The notes beneath the pieces were generated by a model that worked only from the letters and a program-made list of their open reading frames with translations, made no database searches and was not told the origin of the DNA. Positions 18,313 to 26,395 of a stretch of DNA of 53,563 nt are shown here, in pieces. The translations under genes were made by a program, and so were the position numbers. The first letter of the stretch is position 1; each line of letters starts with the position of its first letter. The stretch is from Chlorobium sp. (GTDB taxonomy: Bacteria > Bacteroidota > Chlorobiia > Chlorobiales > Chlorobiaceae), in assembly GCF_021740465.1 (NCBI RefSeq), contig NZ_JAIOZR010000014.1:1-53563 (forward strand), written 5' to 3'.

Positions 18313-19737
18313 CTACTTCATCATGTCTTTTCCAAGAACAATTGCAATTCCCAGAGCAAGACCAGCGCCAAGGCCAATCAGCAAGTTCTGAAAAAAGTTA
18401 GGATATTCTGTACCTTCAGGAACTAATGCCGGCTTGAGAATGATAACACGACCAGCATTCGAGGCTACTTTTATTCTTGCCTCGTCAAGTTTTTCTTTCA
18501 GGAATGCGTAGGTCTTGTTTGCAACCTGAAGATCAAGCTGCAGCTTGGCATAGGTTATCTGCTTGTCAGGCAATTGGTTAAGTTTGGCCTGATAGTAGTT
18601 CTTCAGCTTCAGGTACTCACCAGCACTATTGTCAAGTTCGGCCAGCTTGACATTCATCTGCATTTTTGACGCTACAAGATCAAAGCGGTACTTCTGAGCA
18701 TCACTTGAATTGGCCAGTTCCCCGGCAATTTTCTTTCGCGTAATCTGATCATACTGGGCTTTTGCATAATTGAGTTGGCTGAAAGCAGCTTTCACACCCT
18801 CATCCTGCATGCCTTTCTCGAGTGCAAGCGCAATGTATGCGTTTTCCTGTGTCCTGATATTTTCACGCATCGAACGCAGCTGGACAGTTATATTCTGCGA
18901 TACATTCCGCGAGAAAACACGCTCCTCATCTGAAAGGCGCTGATCGATGTACGCAAGCTGTTTCCTCAGAATATCATACTGCACCCGGTTGGCGTTGTAT
19001 TGGGCTTCCGCGTCGGTATAGGAGCCCTGCAGATCGCCCACGTTTCCGCTCGCATCATACACCTGTCGATTTTTCATAAAATCGGTCATCGCATTTTCGA
19101 TATCGGAAACTTTCTTTTGCTGCTGTTCAATCTGCTCTTCTATAGTTCGGCTTACCGACAGGTCCTGAGCAGCATTCCACTCCCCGTCCTTCAGGCGATA
19201 TGCCTCGCAGGCAGTATTTGCCAATAAGGCGGCCTCTTCAGGATATGAACTGGAAGCCGATACTTCGATCAGGTTGGTATTCCGTATATGCTCCGCTTTC
19301 ACACGTCCCTGAAAAGATTGCGCATACTTCCTGATATTGCTGTCGATATCGGATCGGGATACGACGACATCAGGCTGAGCGTTTTTCTGTCCCTGTTGAC
19401 GGGTACCGAACAGCTCAAGATTCTTGTACTTGCCGCTGTCGAGAAGCATGGCAACCGCAGCCTCGGCAAGAGGATACGACTTGAAAAGTTCGACATCCGT
19501 TTCAAGTGATATTGGTTCTCCGGCCCTTGCTCGGTCTAAAAAATGCTCCTTTTCCGGAGACTTTACCATAATGGTAGCTCCCGCCCTGTAGACCGGAGTT
19601 GCAAGATAGTACTGCGCAAGAGCGATAGAGACAACCAGCAACAGAGATACGAGAATGATAAATTTACCCTGCCAGATCTTCAGAAGCAGTTCTCGCGTAT
19701 TATGTTGTGGCGTTGCTGTATTGTTCAAGTCTACCAT
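18313..19737 (-). CDS. Wzz-type polysaccharide chain-length determinant
   Basis: Polysaccharide co-polymerase of 474 residues. It has one N-terminal membrane helix (FIILVSLLLVVSIALAQYYL, about 30-50) and one near the C terminus (LLIGLGAGLALGIAIVLG, about 450-468). Between them lies a periplasmic domain starting with the Wzz fold (VYRAGATIMVKSPEKE) and continuing into long coiled coils with a GNVR-like segment. There is no C-terminal tyrosine kinase domain and no BY-kinase gene nearby. The family sets polymer length together with Wzy. It is co-transcribed with the SLBB protein and followed by a strong terminator. Confidence 0.85.
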   Translation of the reverse strand: MVDLNNTATPQHNTRELLLKIWQGKFIILVSLLLVVSIALAQYYLATPVYRAGATIMVKSPEKEHFLDRARAGEPISLETDVELFKSYPLAEAAVAMLLDSGKYKNLELFGTRQQGQKNAQPDVVVSRSDIDSNIRKYAQSFQGRVKAEHIRNTNLIEVSASSSYPEEAALLANTACEAYRLKDGEWNAAQDLSVSRTIEEQIEQQQKKVSDIENAMTDFMKNRQVYDASGNVGDLQGSYTDAEAQYNANRVQYDILRKQLAYIDQRLSDEERVFSRNVSQNITVQLRSMRENIRTQENAYIALALEKGMQDEGVKAAFSQLNYAKAQYDQITRKKIAGELANSSDAQKYRFDLVASKMQMNVKLAELDNSAGEYLKLKNYYQAKLNQLPDKQITYAKLQLDLQVANKTYAFLKEKLDEARIKVASNAGRVIILKPALVPEGTEYPNFFQNLLIGLGAGLALGIAIVLGKDMMK

Positions 19738-19800
19738 GAGCAGTTCTCCTATTAATGTATAAGCCTCAAACAGAAAAAAAGAGGTTGTTAAATATGACTA

Positions 19801-20370
19801 TCAATCCGAAAGTAAAGCGTAAATACTTGCACTAAGACTAATTACGCCCAATAAACCAAGCAAGTTGAGTGAATTACTCTTAGGTACGACAACTGTATCA
19901 TTCGGCTGCATTGCAAGAAGCATTGAACGGTCGCCCTCTTTAGCATATTTGTCCAGGTTGACCTGATAGGTCGTCTTGCCATTCTCGTCAGGCATTGCAC
20001 GATTGATGCGAATTTTTTTCAGGTTTGCATCTTCTCTCGGGCCACCTGCAAGTGAAATAAGCAATGCAATATCCGCACCCTCGGGTACAATTACCTGTCC
20101 GGGACGGTTTACATTGCCCCAGACATTCACGTTCATGAGAATATTTCCATAACTGTCGGTAAAATAACCACCGGTCTGGTAAGCGGAAATCGATGCTGCT
20201 GCATCCCTGCCACTAACGGCTGCAGGTGCAGCAGTGCCTGGAGTAGACCCTATTGGAGAACCTGCCGAGTCAAAGGGAGATGCCGCAAATGCCTGAATGG
20301 TCATCACTGGCATTAACAGAACCTGAATGATGAGAATACTCGATACGATACGTTTCAGTACTATTTTCAT
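19801..20370 (-). CDS. Secreted SLBB-domain protein of polysaccharide export
   Basis: A protein of 189 residues with a Sec signal (LIIQVLLMPVMTIQAFAAS, cleavage near residue 30), an A/S/T-rich linker to about residue 60, an SLBB fold (VNVWGNVNRPGQVIVPEGADIALLISLAGGP, about 78-110) and a C-terminal hydrophobic tail (LLGLLGVISLSASIYALL). Wza-type exporters have an N-terminal poly-export domain before SLBB repeats; here that domain is absent and the whole protein is short. It may be an accessory to an outer-membrane exporter encoded elsewhere. A good Shine-Dalgarno-like GAGGGG precedes the ATG. Confidence 0.75.
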   Translation of the reverse strand: MKIVLKRIVSSILIIQVLLMPVMTIQAFAASPFDSAGSPIGSTPGTAAPAAVSGRDAAASISAYQTGGYFTDSYGNILMNVNVWGNVNRPGQVIVPEGADIALLISLAGGPREDANLKKIRINRAMPDENGKTTYQVNLDKYAKEGDRSMLLAMQPNDTVVVPKSNSLNLLGLLGVISLSASIYALLSD

Positions 20371-20683
20371 AAATCCACCCCTCTTTTTTTACAATAAACA
20401 AGTTATGTATTGAACAGCTAATTATGCCAGTACCTCTATCTGATAACTTCCATTTACCATCTGTAGATGAAAAAGCAGGAGTATCTGAAAAAAACGCTTC
20501 ACACAGCAAATATCCATCAATTATCATGCCAAAACACAGACACTTACATGATGCGCCATAACATCCAGCAGCAATAACGTGTGATCCTGAGTTATGAAGA
20601 CTAAAATAAAAAAACCACAAATCTATCGTCTCATAAAACAAACCTTTGCCTCAAAATGGTACGCCGTAAATTCAATGTAAGCA

Positions 20684-20712
20684 AGTATACGCAAGGCGAC
20701 TCAGTATACCAA
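20684..20712 (-). promoter_or_regulatory. Candidate promoter of the polysaccharide operon
   Basis: On the minus strand TTGGTA (-35), a 17-nt spacer and TATACT (-10) are present, giving a start near 20677 and a leader of about 300 nt before the SLBB gene. The same hexamer GTATAC occurs in both boxes. The 617-nt gap 20371-20987 holds no gene I can support and is A+T-rich. I found no JUMPstart/ops element. Confidence 0.35.
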
Positions 20713-20987
20713 ACTAAATGTAATCACGCATTCTGTTTTATTGCCCTAAAAACATGTGAATATGGTGTGAAAAATCAAGAAGTCAGATCAAATACTGCCA
20801 TTTTACTTATAAGAACAGAATATTTCACTTTAGCTATTCAGAAAAAGCGGCACATAGCTACCTGCGAATGGGGCCATTTTCGTCACAGACACAACACTGA
20901 AAAACCGGAATGAAACACAGCGCAAAACACGCTTCGTTCGAAATGGATTCATATCGGATGGCACACAGCAGTATAATAAACAAAAAT

Positions 20988-21642
20988 TTATACAGGAAAA
21001 AACAGGCGGCTTTCGCGTAGACCGTCAATCATGAACTGGACGGCAAGCGAGCAAAGCACAATGCCGACGGTACGGCTTACGACATGCAGGCCGGTAACCC
21101 CGAGCAACTTCCGAATCCCGGCAGCCATCATCAGAAAAAACAGGGTAAGCAGCAAGACAACAAGCAGCGCTGCCAAAACAGCCGACTGCTGCAACAGATC
21201 TCCACCGGTATCGGCCATCAATAAAACCGCGGCACTCATGGAGGCCGGACCTGCAATCAGTGGCATCGCAAGAGGAAACACAGACAGGTCGCTTTTCTGC
21301 AGGGCTTCAAGCGTCTCCTCCTCGGACGAACGTGAACCTCCGACCTGGTTGCCGAACACCATACTGATTGCGAACAGCAGCAGCAGAATGCCCCCTGCAA
21401 TACGCAATGCCGCAAGCAAGATTCCGAGATAATCGAGAAGCGAGGTTCCAAAAAAAGCGAAGAAAAGCAGAATACCTGCACCAGGCAGTGTCCCTTTCAT
21501 TGCGGTTGTTCTTCTCTCAACCGCGGAATTATAGGGAGTAAGCGCCGCAAAGAGGGCCGCAAGGTCAAGCGGCCCGATGGTTGCAAAAAACGTTGCAAAT
21601 GCTATAGCGGCCGAGCATACTGTTCACCACTTCAATATCCAT
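20988..21642 (-). pseudogene. MarC-family membrane protein, frameshifted near the N terminus
   Basis: The main open frame (from 21500) gives 170 residues of a MarC-family integral membrane protein (six helices expected; about 200 residues usual), with [16 protein letters not shown] and [18 protein letters not shown] segments. The missing N terminus is present upstream in two frames. An ATG at 21642 begins [13 protein letters not shown], and the next frame continues [20 protein letters not shown] directly into the main ORF. The join needs a one-base shift at or near a run of six A (21585-21590). So it is either a real frameshift mutation, a homopolymer sequencing error or slippage. The role of MarC proteins is not settled. 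Confidence 0.72.
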
Positions 21643-21742
21643 AACTCCGCCCTGACTGGCTGACGTGACAGCCTGATAGTCAGATGGCCGGAACTTCCTC
21701 CCCTGTCTCCCGACTACTGCCTACTGGCTTCTGCCTACTGAT

Positions 21743-22084
21743 TCAATACCTCCAGTGACCTTCTATCCATCTTCCCCTCGGACCATAATGACCTGGAACC
21801 CATACTCCTCCTTTCCGGGAGGGCGGAATACGGTACCAGCGCTCCTTCTGCCATTTACCGTAACGGTCATAATGACCGGGAATCCACTCCCTGTCGGTAC
21901 GTGACGGACCGGTATATTTCCAGTGGCCGTAAATCACAACGCCGTCATAGGTACGGTACTCGGGTACCCATACATAGTTCGATCGCGCTCCCGGAGGCCC
22001 GTAAGTCGCTACACAGGATGCGAGAGGAAGGGAAAGAGCACCGCAGAGCAGCACCGTCTGTACCGCTTTCAACCGTTTTTTCAT
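21743..22084 (-). CDS. Small lipoprotein with WVPGHY-type repeats
   Basis: A protein of 113 residues. A lipoprotein signal ends at the lipobox LASC (Cys about 24). The mature part consists of short aromatic repeats: YVWVPEYRTYDGVVIYGHW, REWIPGHYDRYGKW, GGVWVPGHYGPRGRWIEGHW. These match the W-x-x-G-x-W/WVPGHY repeat class found in envelope lipoproteins of many Gram-negative bacteria. It is probably anchored in the outer membrane; its function is unknown. It is transcribed alone. Confidence 0.72.
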   Translation of the reverse strand: MKKRLKAVQTVLLCGALSLPLASCVATYGPPGARSNYVWVPEYRTYDGVVIYGHWKYTGPSRTDREWIPGHYDRYGKWQKERWYRIPPSRKGGVWVPGHYGPRGRWIEGHWRY

Positions 22085-22241
22085 AGCACACCTCCTTATT
22101 CATGGTTCATAGCATCATAACACCGGAAAACAAAAAAAAATCCCCAAAAAAAGAAAGAAAGTCTGAACGATCCGGACGCGAATTTCACCGAACCTGAACG
22201 AACGACATATCGATACAGCCGCGACAAACACAACAAGCCGT

Positions 22242-22269
22242 TTTATAATATGGCTACCCTCTGTTCCAA
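22242..22269 (-). promoter_or_regulatory. Candidate promoter of the small lipoprotein gene
   Basis: Minus-strand TTGGAA (22269-22264), a 16-nt spacer and TATAAA (22247-22242). The leader would be about 150 nt. The 409-nt gap 22085-22493 holds this and the terminator at 22371-22405; I see no gene in it. Confidence 0.4.
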
Positions 22270-22370
22270 CCGAATGCAATCCCTGCAGAGCCGGGAAAAT
22301 ACCAACGTCAGCTCCTCTCTTTAAAATCGCCAAGGAAATGACTTATTAACAAAAAGCCGTACCCCAAACA

Positions 22371-22405
22371 GAAAAGGCTGTCTCAGCTTTTCTTCCGAGA
22401 CAGCC
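22371..22405 (-). terminator. Rho-independent terminator of the rRNA methylase operon
   Basis: Minus strand: perfect 9-bp stem GGCTGTCTC/GAGACAGCC with a 12-nt loop, followed by TTTTC. It lies about 90 nt after the stop of the TrmH-family gene. Confidence 0.8.
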
Positions 22406-22493
22406 TCCGTATACCGGCCAAAGCCGGATGCAACCCGGCGAAACGCAAAATCCCGCATTGCAGAAAGCCGCCATGCTCAAGGCAAACCGCCCC

Positions 22494-23294
22494 CTACAGC
22501 AACACCAGGCGCTCCATCAGTATGGCCGCTGAAACAGAAGCGTTGAGCGATTCGACACGGGGAGTCTCCCCGGCATGAGGTATTTTCACGAGCCTGTGCG
22601 AAAGGGCTTGCACCGCAGGGCTGACGCCGTTGGCTTCGTTGCCGATAACCAGCACCTGCTTTTCCGGCCAGGAAGTGAACTCCCGGAAATCGCGTCCGTC
22701 CAGCGAAGATGCGACAATAGAGAAACCCTCATCGGCAAGCCTCCGCAATTCCGTCTCAAGAGAGGCAACTCCGTAATGCGAAAGAGCGAAGATGCTTCCC
22801 GCCGAAGAGCGCACCGCCTTCGGGTTGTAGCGGTCGGCCGTGCCTGTGCTGCAGATAAGTGCATGGGCACCGAACCAGGCTGCGGTTCTCAGAATAGTGC
22901 CCACGTTGCCGGGGTCCTGCACATCATCGAGCGCAACAAGAAAGGAGTTGCCTTCGGCACCGAAGGAATCAAATCCTGCCGCCGGTTGCTGGCGGAACAC
23001 ACCTATTATTCCCGACGGCGTTGCTGTCCCGGAAAGACGGGCACACTCTTTGCGGGTAAGCGTAAAAACCTTTCCGGGAAAACTGCGACCGAAAGCGGCA
23101 GCCTCCGGCTCTCCTTCCCTGAAAAGCAGGGCCTGCAGCATATCCCCTTCAGGAACACTGCCGCACAGCTCCCTGACCGTTCGAAGCCCTTCGGCGAGAA
23201 AAAGCCCTTCGCCATCCCGATGCTTCTTCTGCTGCAGCTTGCAGTAAAGCTTGAACTTGGCCCCGCCGAGGGGCTGCACGTCCGGCTGCTTCAC
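22494..23294 (-). CDS. TrmH/SpoU-family RNA 2'-O-methyltransferase
   Basis: SAM-dependent SPOUT methylase of 266 residues, modifying rRNA or tRNA ribose. The N-terminal 100 residues form the substrate-binding domain (KLYCKLQQKKHRDGEGLFLAEG). The SpoU catalytic domain shows motif 1 DVQDPGNVGTILRTAAWFGA, motif 2 VIGNEANGVSP and motif 3 IPHAGETPRVESLNASVSAAI with the knot asparagine. The start overlaps the stop of the upstream membrane-protein gene by 4 nt. The target nucleotide cannot be told from sequence; RlmB-like and TsnR-like members look similar. Confidence 0.87.
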   Translation of the reverse strand: MKQPDVQPLGGAKFKLYCKLQQKKHRDGEGLFLAEGLRTVRELCGSVPEGDMLQALLFREGEPEAAAFGRSFPGKVFTLTRKECARLSGTATPSGIIGVFRQQPAAGFDSFGAEGNSFLVALDDVQDPGNVGTILRTAAWFGAHALICSTGTADRYNPKAVRSSAGSIFALSHYGVASLETELRRLADEGFSIVASSLDGRDFREFTSWPEKQVLVIGNEANGVSPAVQALSHRLVKIPHAGETPRVESLNASVSAAILMERLVLL

Positions 23295-24064
23295 GGACGG
23301 GCTCCGGGCTTTTTAAGCTTCGCAAGAATGGCTTTCGGATCGTGGGACCAGTCGGTCGGGGGAGCACTGCTGCCCTGAGACAATCCGGCGATATCGAGGT
23401 CAACGGAAAATCCGTCATCTCCGTCATCGTCTGAACGCTCCCTTGAAGTCATACAGCGATTGATGTAATCGTCGAAACTGCCTCGATCGAGCGCGAAAGC
23501 CTTGATGGTATCGTCGAGCGAACGACTCACGCTCTCGCGGATTTCCTCCTTTTCCCCGCATGCCATCAGACGGATCTTCTCCAGCACCTCCACCCGGCTC
23601 ACGCCGCTGATACCGGCTTTTCCGGCAAGATCCTGAAACGCCTTCTCATCGAACCGTTCGATTGCCTCATGCAGCTTTTCAAGCCCTCCGAACAGGTCGG
23701 CATGCGCCCTGATGGCCTGTTCGAGCGGCATCCCGGAAGAAGATGGATTCGATTTTCCTGCCTGCGGTTTGGCCTGCCTGCCTTGCAGGAATTCCTCATC
23801 CACATCGTAACCTGCAAGAAGATCCTTCATACCCTCTTCCTGAAACGCCCGTGCCCTGCGCATGGAAACCGATTCAATGGCCGAGCCGTCACTCCCACGC
23901 ATCATGCCTCCGGCAAAGAGCATGCCGCAGAGCGCGACATACACGAAAAACGCGAGCAGCATCAAGCCCGTATCAATGCCGCCGAAAGCTGCAACGGCAA
24001 GCTCTGCGGCAAGCAAGGCTGCCGAAAGAGCGAATAGAAGTTTCCCTGTCAGGCGTTCGTCCAT
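23291..24064 (-). CDS. Hypothetical two-helix membrane protein
   Basis: About 257 residues. Two adjacent hydrophobic helices lie near the N terminus (LLFALSAALLAAELAVAAFGG and LMLLAFFVYVALCGMLFAGGM). A charged cytosolic part follows, with predicted helices and an acidic stretch near residue 230 (ERSDDDGDDGF). I recognise no domain. In-frame sequence extends to 24112, but the ATG at 24064 just before the first helix is the better start. It is translationally coupled to the TrmH-family gene by a 4-nt overlap. The family appears restricted to relatives as far as I can judge. Confidence 0.65.
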   Translation of the reverse strand: MDERLTGKLLFALSAALLAAELAVAAFGGIDTGLMLLAFFVYVALCGMLFAGGMMRGSDGSAIESVSMRRARAFQEEGMKDLLAGYDVDEEFLQGRQAKPQAGKSNPSSSGMPLEQAIRAHADLFGGLEKLHEAIERFDEKAFQDLAGKAGISGVSRVEVLEKIRLMACGEKEEIRESVSRSLDDTIKAFALDRGSFDDYINRCMTSRERSDDDGDDGFSVDLDIAGLSQGSSAPPTDWSHDPKAILAKLKKPGARP

Positions 24065-24150
24065 AGACCGTTTTCCTTGTTTTCGGTTCTCCGTAATGCA
24101 AACAATGTACATGATATGCAGGAAAATAACACAACCTCACCGGAAAGGGG

Positions 24151-24761
24151 CTACCGGTTCCCGCGATGCGAGGAACGCACGCGGTAAAGCCGCCCGGTAA
24201 ACCCGCCCCCGGTTTCGAACGATCGCGCAAGCGACTGAATCTGCCGATCAAGTAACGTGCAGGCCACTGCAACGAGCGTAAGTGCCGCGTTGGCAGAAAT
24301 TTCCGTAAGAGTGGACGAGGTAGACTTTGTAGACTGCGTGGACGATTCTTGTCCACCTTGATCAGAATTAAACTCCTCCTTCACCCACAGTGCTATTTCA
24401 TCAGCAGTCGAACAGCGCCGATCGACGAGGCGCTGCCTTCGGGAATCGCTGCGATGCCAGAGAGGCAGGCTCCGCTGCCGGAGAAAATCCTCGTAATCAA
24501 GCCTTAACTCGTCGAGGCTGGCCGGGCCACACTGGTCAGTTTCAGTTCCGTTTTCTTCGACGTACCCGAAGCCGAGCTGCCCTCCGCAATATTCTGCACC
24601 CCGGAACGCGCAGCCTGCACCATCTGGTAGTGCGTGCGGCTTTTCCTGTCGATGAAACGGTCGCAAAAACGAACGGTCACATCGTAAACAAGCTGCGCCA
24701 CCTGAAAACCCTTCAGATTCCGGTAGCCGCCATGTTTAGGAATCAGGGGTTCAGAGCTCAT
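24151..24761 (-). pseudogene. Four-helix-bundle (S23/IVS-like) protein with suffix region, frameshifted
   Basis: The ATG at 24761 starts a four-helix-bundle protein (GYRNLKGFQVAQLVYDVTVR, then QMVQAARSGVQNIAEGSSAS). The frame is left at V-A-R near 24520-24527, and the expected continuation ASLDELRLDYEDFLRQ is one base back (-1). The second frame runs to 24151 with the C-terminal suffix region ALTLVAVACTLLDRQI and ends with FTGRLYRVR. The composite is about 203 residues. One deleted G in the GGCCCGGCC stretch would explain the break; programmed -1 shifting is possible but unproven. The linker between the two parts is an S-T-x repeat encoded by a nonamer array. A second copy at 31863-32625 is broken close to the same place. 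Confidence 0.75.
24311..24357 (-). repeat. Nonamer array inside the four-helix-bundle gene
   Basis: Four units with exact 9-nt spacing start at 24311, 24320, 24329 and 24338, core GTRGAC on the plus strand. An inverted GTCCACC follows at 24351 and can pair with the last GTGGAC. In the reading frame they encode a Ser-Thr-x repeat in the linker. Confidence 0.8.
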
Positions 24762-24780
24762 CAGCAGAAAAAATTTTTTT

Positions 24781-24835
24781 GACCTGGTGGACGAAGAGAA
24801 ATAGTCTTGTCCACCAGGTCCACAACGTCCACTTC
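24781..24835. repeat. Nonamer array and 12-bp inverted repeat 5' of the four-helix-bundle gene
   Basis: Units GTCCACCAG, GTCCACAAC and GTCCACTTC start at 24809, 24818 and 24827. GACCTGGTGGAC (24781-24792) is a perfect inverted copy of GTCCACCAGGTC (24809-24820) with a 16-nt spacer. The element lies 20-74 nt upstream of the ATG at 24761, in the divergent gap with the U32 gene, and uses the same core as the array inside the gene. Confidence 0.8.
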
Positions 24836-24902
24836 TTACTCCTCAAAAGTTACAATAACCCCGATCATTTTGCTATTATCCCCTAAAATTCAAAGCCACA
24901 GC

Positions 24903-26135
24903 ATGCAGAACAACGCCATAGAACTCATCTCCCCTGCAGGAGACTGGACCTGCCTTCGCACTGCCCTGCAGGCCGGCGCAGATGCCGTCTACTTCGGCGC
25001 CGAAGGGTACAACATGCGCGCATCGAGCAGAAGTTTCATCCCCGGGGACTTCCCTGAGGTCGCGGCTGCCTGCCGCGAACATGAAGCGAAGGCGTACCTG
25101 GCGCTGAACACGCTTGTATACGATGATGAACTCGAAGCGGTGCGAAAGACCGTAGCCGCAGCTAAAACAGCCGGAATCGATGCGGTGATCTGCTGGGACA
25201 TGGCGGTGATCGAGGCCTGCCGAACAGAGGCAATGCCCTTCCACCTCTCCACCCAGGCTTCAATCAGCAACTACGCTGCCGTAAAGCACTACGCAGCTCT
25301 CGGGGCCGGAATGATCGTCCTCGCGCGCGAGCTCAGGCTCGAACAGTTAAAAGCCATTACCGATGCCATAAAAAGGGATAAGCTGCCGGTAAAGATCGAG
25401 TGTTTCGTGCATGGCGCCATGTGCGTTGCCGTGTCGGGACGGTGCTTCATGTCACAGGATCTCTTCGGCAAGTCGGCCAACCGTGGAGAGTGCCTGCAGC
25501 CTTGCCGTCGCAAGTACCGCGTTACCGATACGGACGAGAAGTTCGAACTCGACCTCGGCGAGGATTACGTGATGAGCCCGAAAGATCTCTGTGCCATAGA
25601 ATTCATCGACGAACTTGCCGAAGCCGGCATAACCGGGTTCAAGATAGAAGGCCGCAACCGCAGCCCGGAGTATGTGCAACTCGCTACGGCGTCCTACCGC
25701 AGGGCCATCGATGCCTTTCTTGCGGAAGAAAACACGACCGAAGGCAGGCTCAGGTTCAGGAAAACAGCGAAAACGCTTAAGGCGGATCTCGCGAAGGCCT
25801 ACAACCGGGGATTCTCCGAAGGATTCTATTTCGGGCAGCCGTTCGATGCCTGGGCGAAACGGTACGGCTCTCTCGGCACCGAAAAGAAAACCTATATCGG
25901 CATCGTTCAGAAATACTACCCGAAAGCAGGAGTAGCGGAAATCCTGATCCATGCGCGAGGTTTAACCGCCGGCGAAACCCTCTCGATCCAGGGAACGGAA
26001 ACCGGACTGGTGCGTTTCGATGACGCGCGGTTCTACTGTAACGAAGCGCCTGCCGAACGGGCAGGAAAAGGCGATCTCGTCACCCTGAAATGCGAGCGCG
26101 TCCGCAAGGGCGACAAGGTGTATGTTATTGAATAG
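24903..26135 (+). CDS. U32-family protein (YegQ/RlhA-like RNA hydroxylation type)
   Basis: About 410 residues, formerly called peptidase U32. It opens [27 protein letters not shown] (TIM-barrel start of the family). The conserved centre is [19 protein letters not shown] followed by [13 protein letters not shown], at about residues 165-200; these supply the four cysteines that bind an iron-sulfur cluster in characterised U32 proteins. Members hydroxylate tRNA uridine or 23S rRNA cytidine, or act in ubiquinone synthesis; the length and C-terminal beta domain fit the RNA group. The ATG at 24903 is preferred to upstream in-frame codons that fall in the nonamer repeat. Confidence 0.85.
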   Translation: MQNNAIELISPAGDWTCLRTALQAGADAVYFGAEGYNMRASSRSFIPGDFPEVAAACREHEAKAYLALNTLVYDDELEAVRKTVAAAKTAGIDAVICWDMAVIEACRTEAMPFHLSTQASISNYAAVKHYAALGAGMIVLARELRLEQLKAITDAIKRDKLPVKIECFVHGAMCVAVSGRCFMSQDLFGKSANRGECLQPCRRKYRVTDTDEKFELDLGEDYVMSPKDLCAIEFIDELAEAGITGFKIEGRNRSPEYVQLATASYRRAIDAFLAEENTTEGRLRFRKTAKTLKADLAKAYNRGFSEGFYFGQPFDAWAKRYGSLGTEKKTYIGIVQKYYPKAGVAEILIHARGLTAGETLSIQGTETGLVRFDDARFYCNEAPAERAGKGDLVTLKCERVRKGDKVYVIE

Positions 26136-26169
26136 ATGTGAGCGGTAAGCAATGGGCAGGAAGTAGGTA

Positions 26170-26212
26170 GCTCCGCAGGAGCGGCATGTCGGTAGCTCGG
26201 GGTGCAACCCCG
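26170..26212. repeat. Single copy of the two-hairpin dispersed repeat
   Basis: GCTCC-GCA-GGAGC, the linker GGCATGTCGGTAGCT, then CGGGGT-GCA-ACCCCG. The same architecture and linker recur four times at 53232-53518. Confidence 0.75.
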
Positions 26213-26244
26213 GGATAGGGCTTCACCCCACACAATGGGTTTTT

Positions 26245-26271
26245 CGTCCCTTTCGTCCTTTATGTCCTTTT
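26245..26271. repeat. Short nonamer repeat upstream of hydB
   Basis: Three units with 9-nt spacing (CGTCCCTTT, CGTCCTTTA, TGTCCTTTT) start at 26245, 26254 and 26263. The core GTCC resembles the arrays around 24.3-24.8 kb. The rest of the gap before hydB shows no gene. Confidence 0.6.
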
Positions 26272-26395
26272 TCCGAAAACCGCAAGTACACCTTGCTTTG
26301 CCGGACTGCTTTTCCTTAACTTGCTGTAAAACCTCCTGAAAGCGAAACGCCACAAGCATTGTTCAGGCAAACGGTAACCAGAGGAGCCGGGAACC

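Noticed and set aside
20656-20913. An 85-codon plus-strand frame in the gap before the polysaccharide operon
   Set aside because: Low-complexity, no family, no ribosome site; the region is better read as a promoter/leader of the minus-strand operon.
22575-23378. A 267-codon open frame antisense to the TrmH-family gene
   Set aside because: Shadow; the minus strand has all SPOUT motifs.
24807-24902. Upstream extension of the U32-family protein
   Set aside because: The extra residues come from the nonamer repeat (Ser/Thr-rich) and lie before the conserved start I-E-L-I-S-P-A-G.
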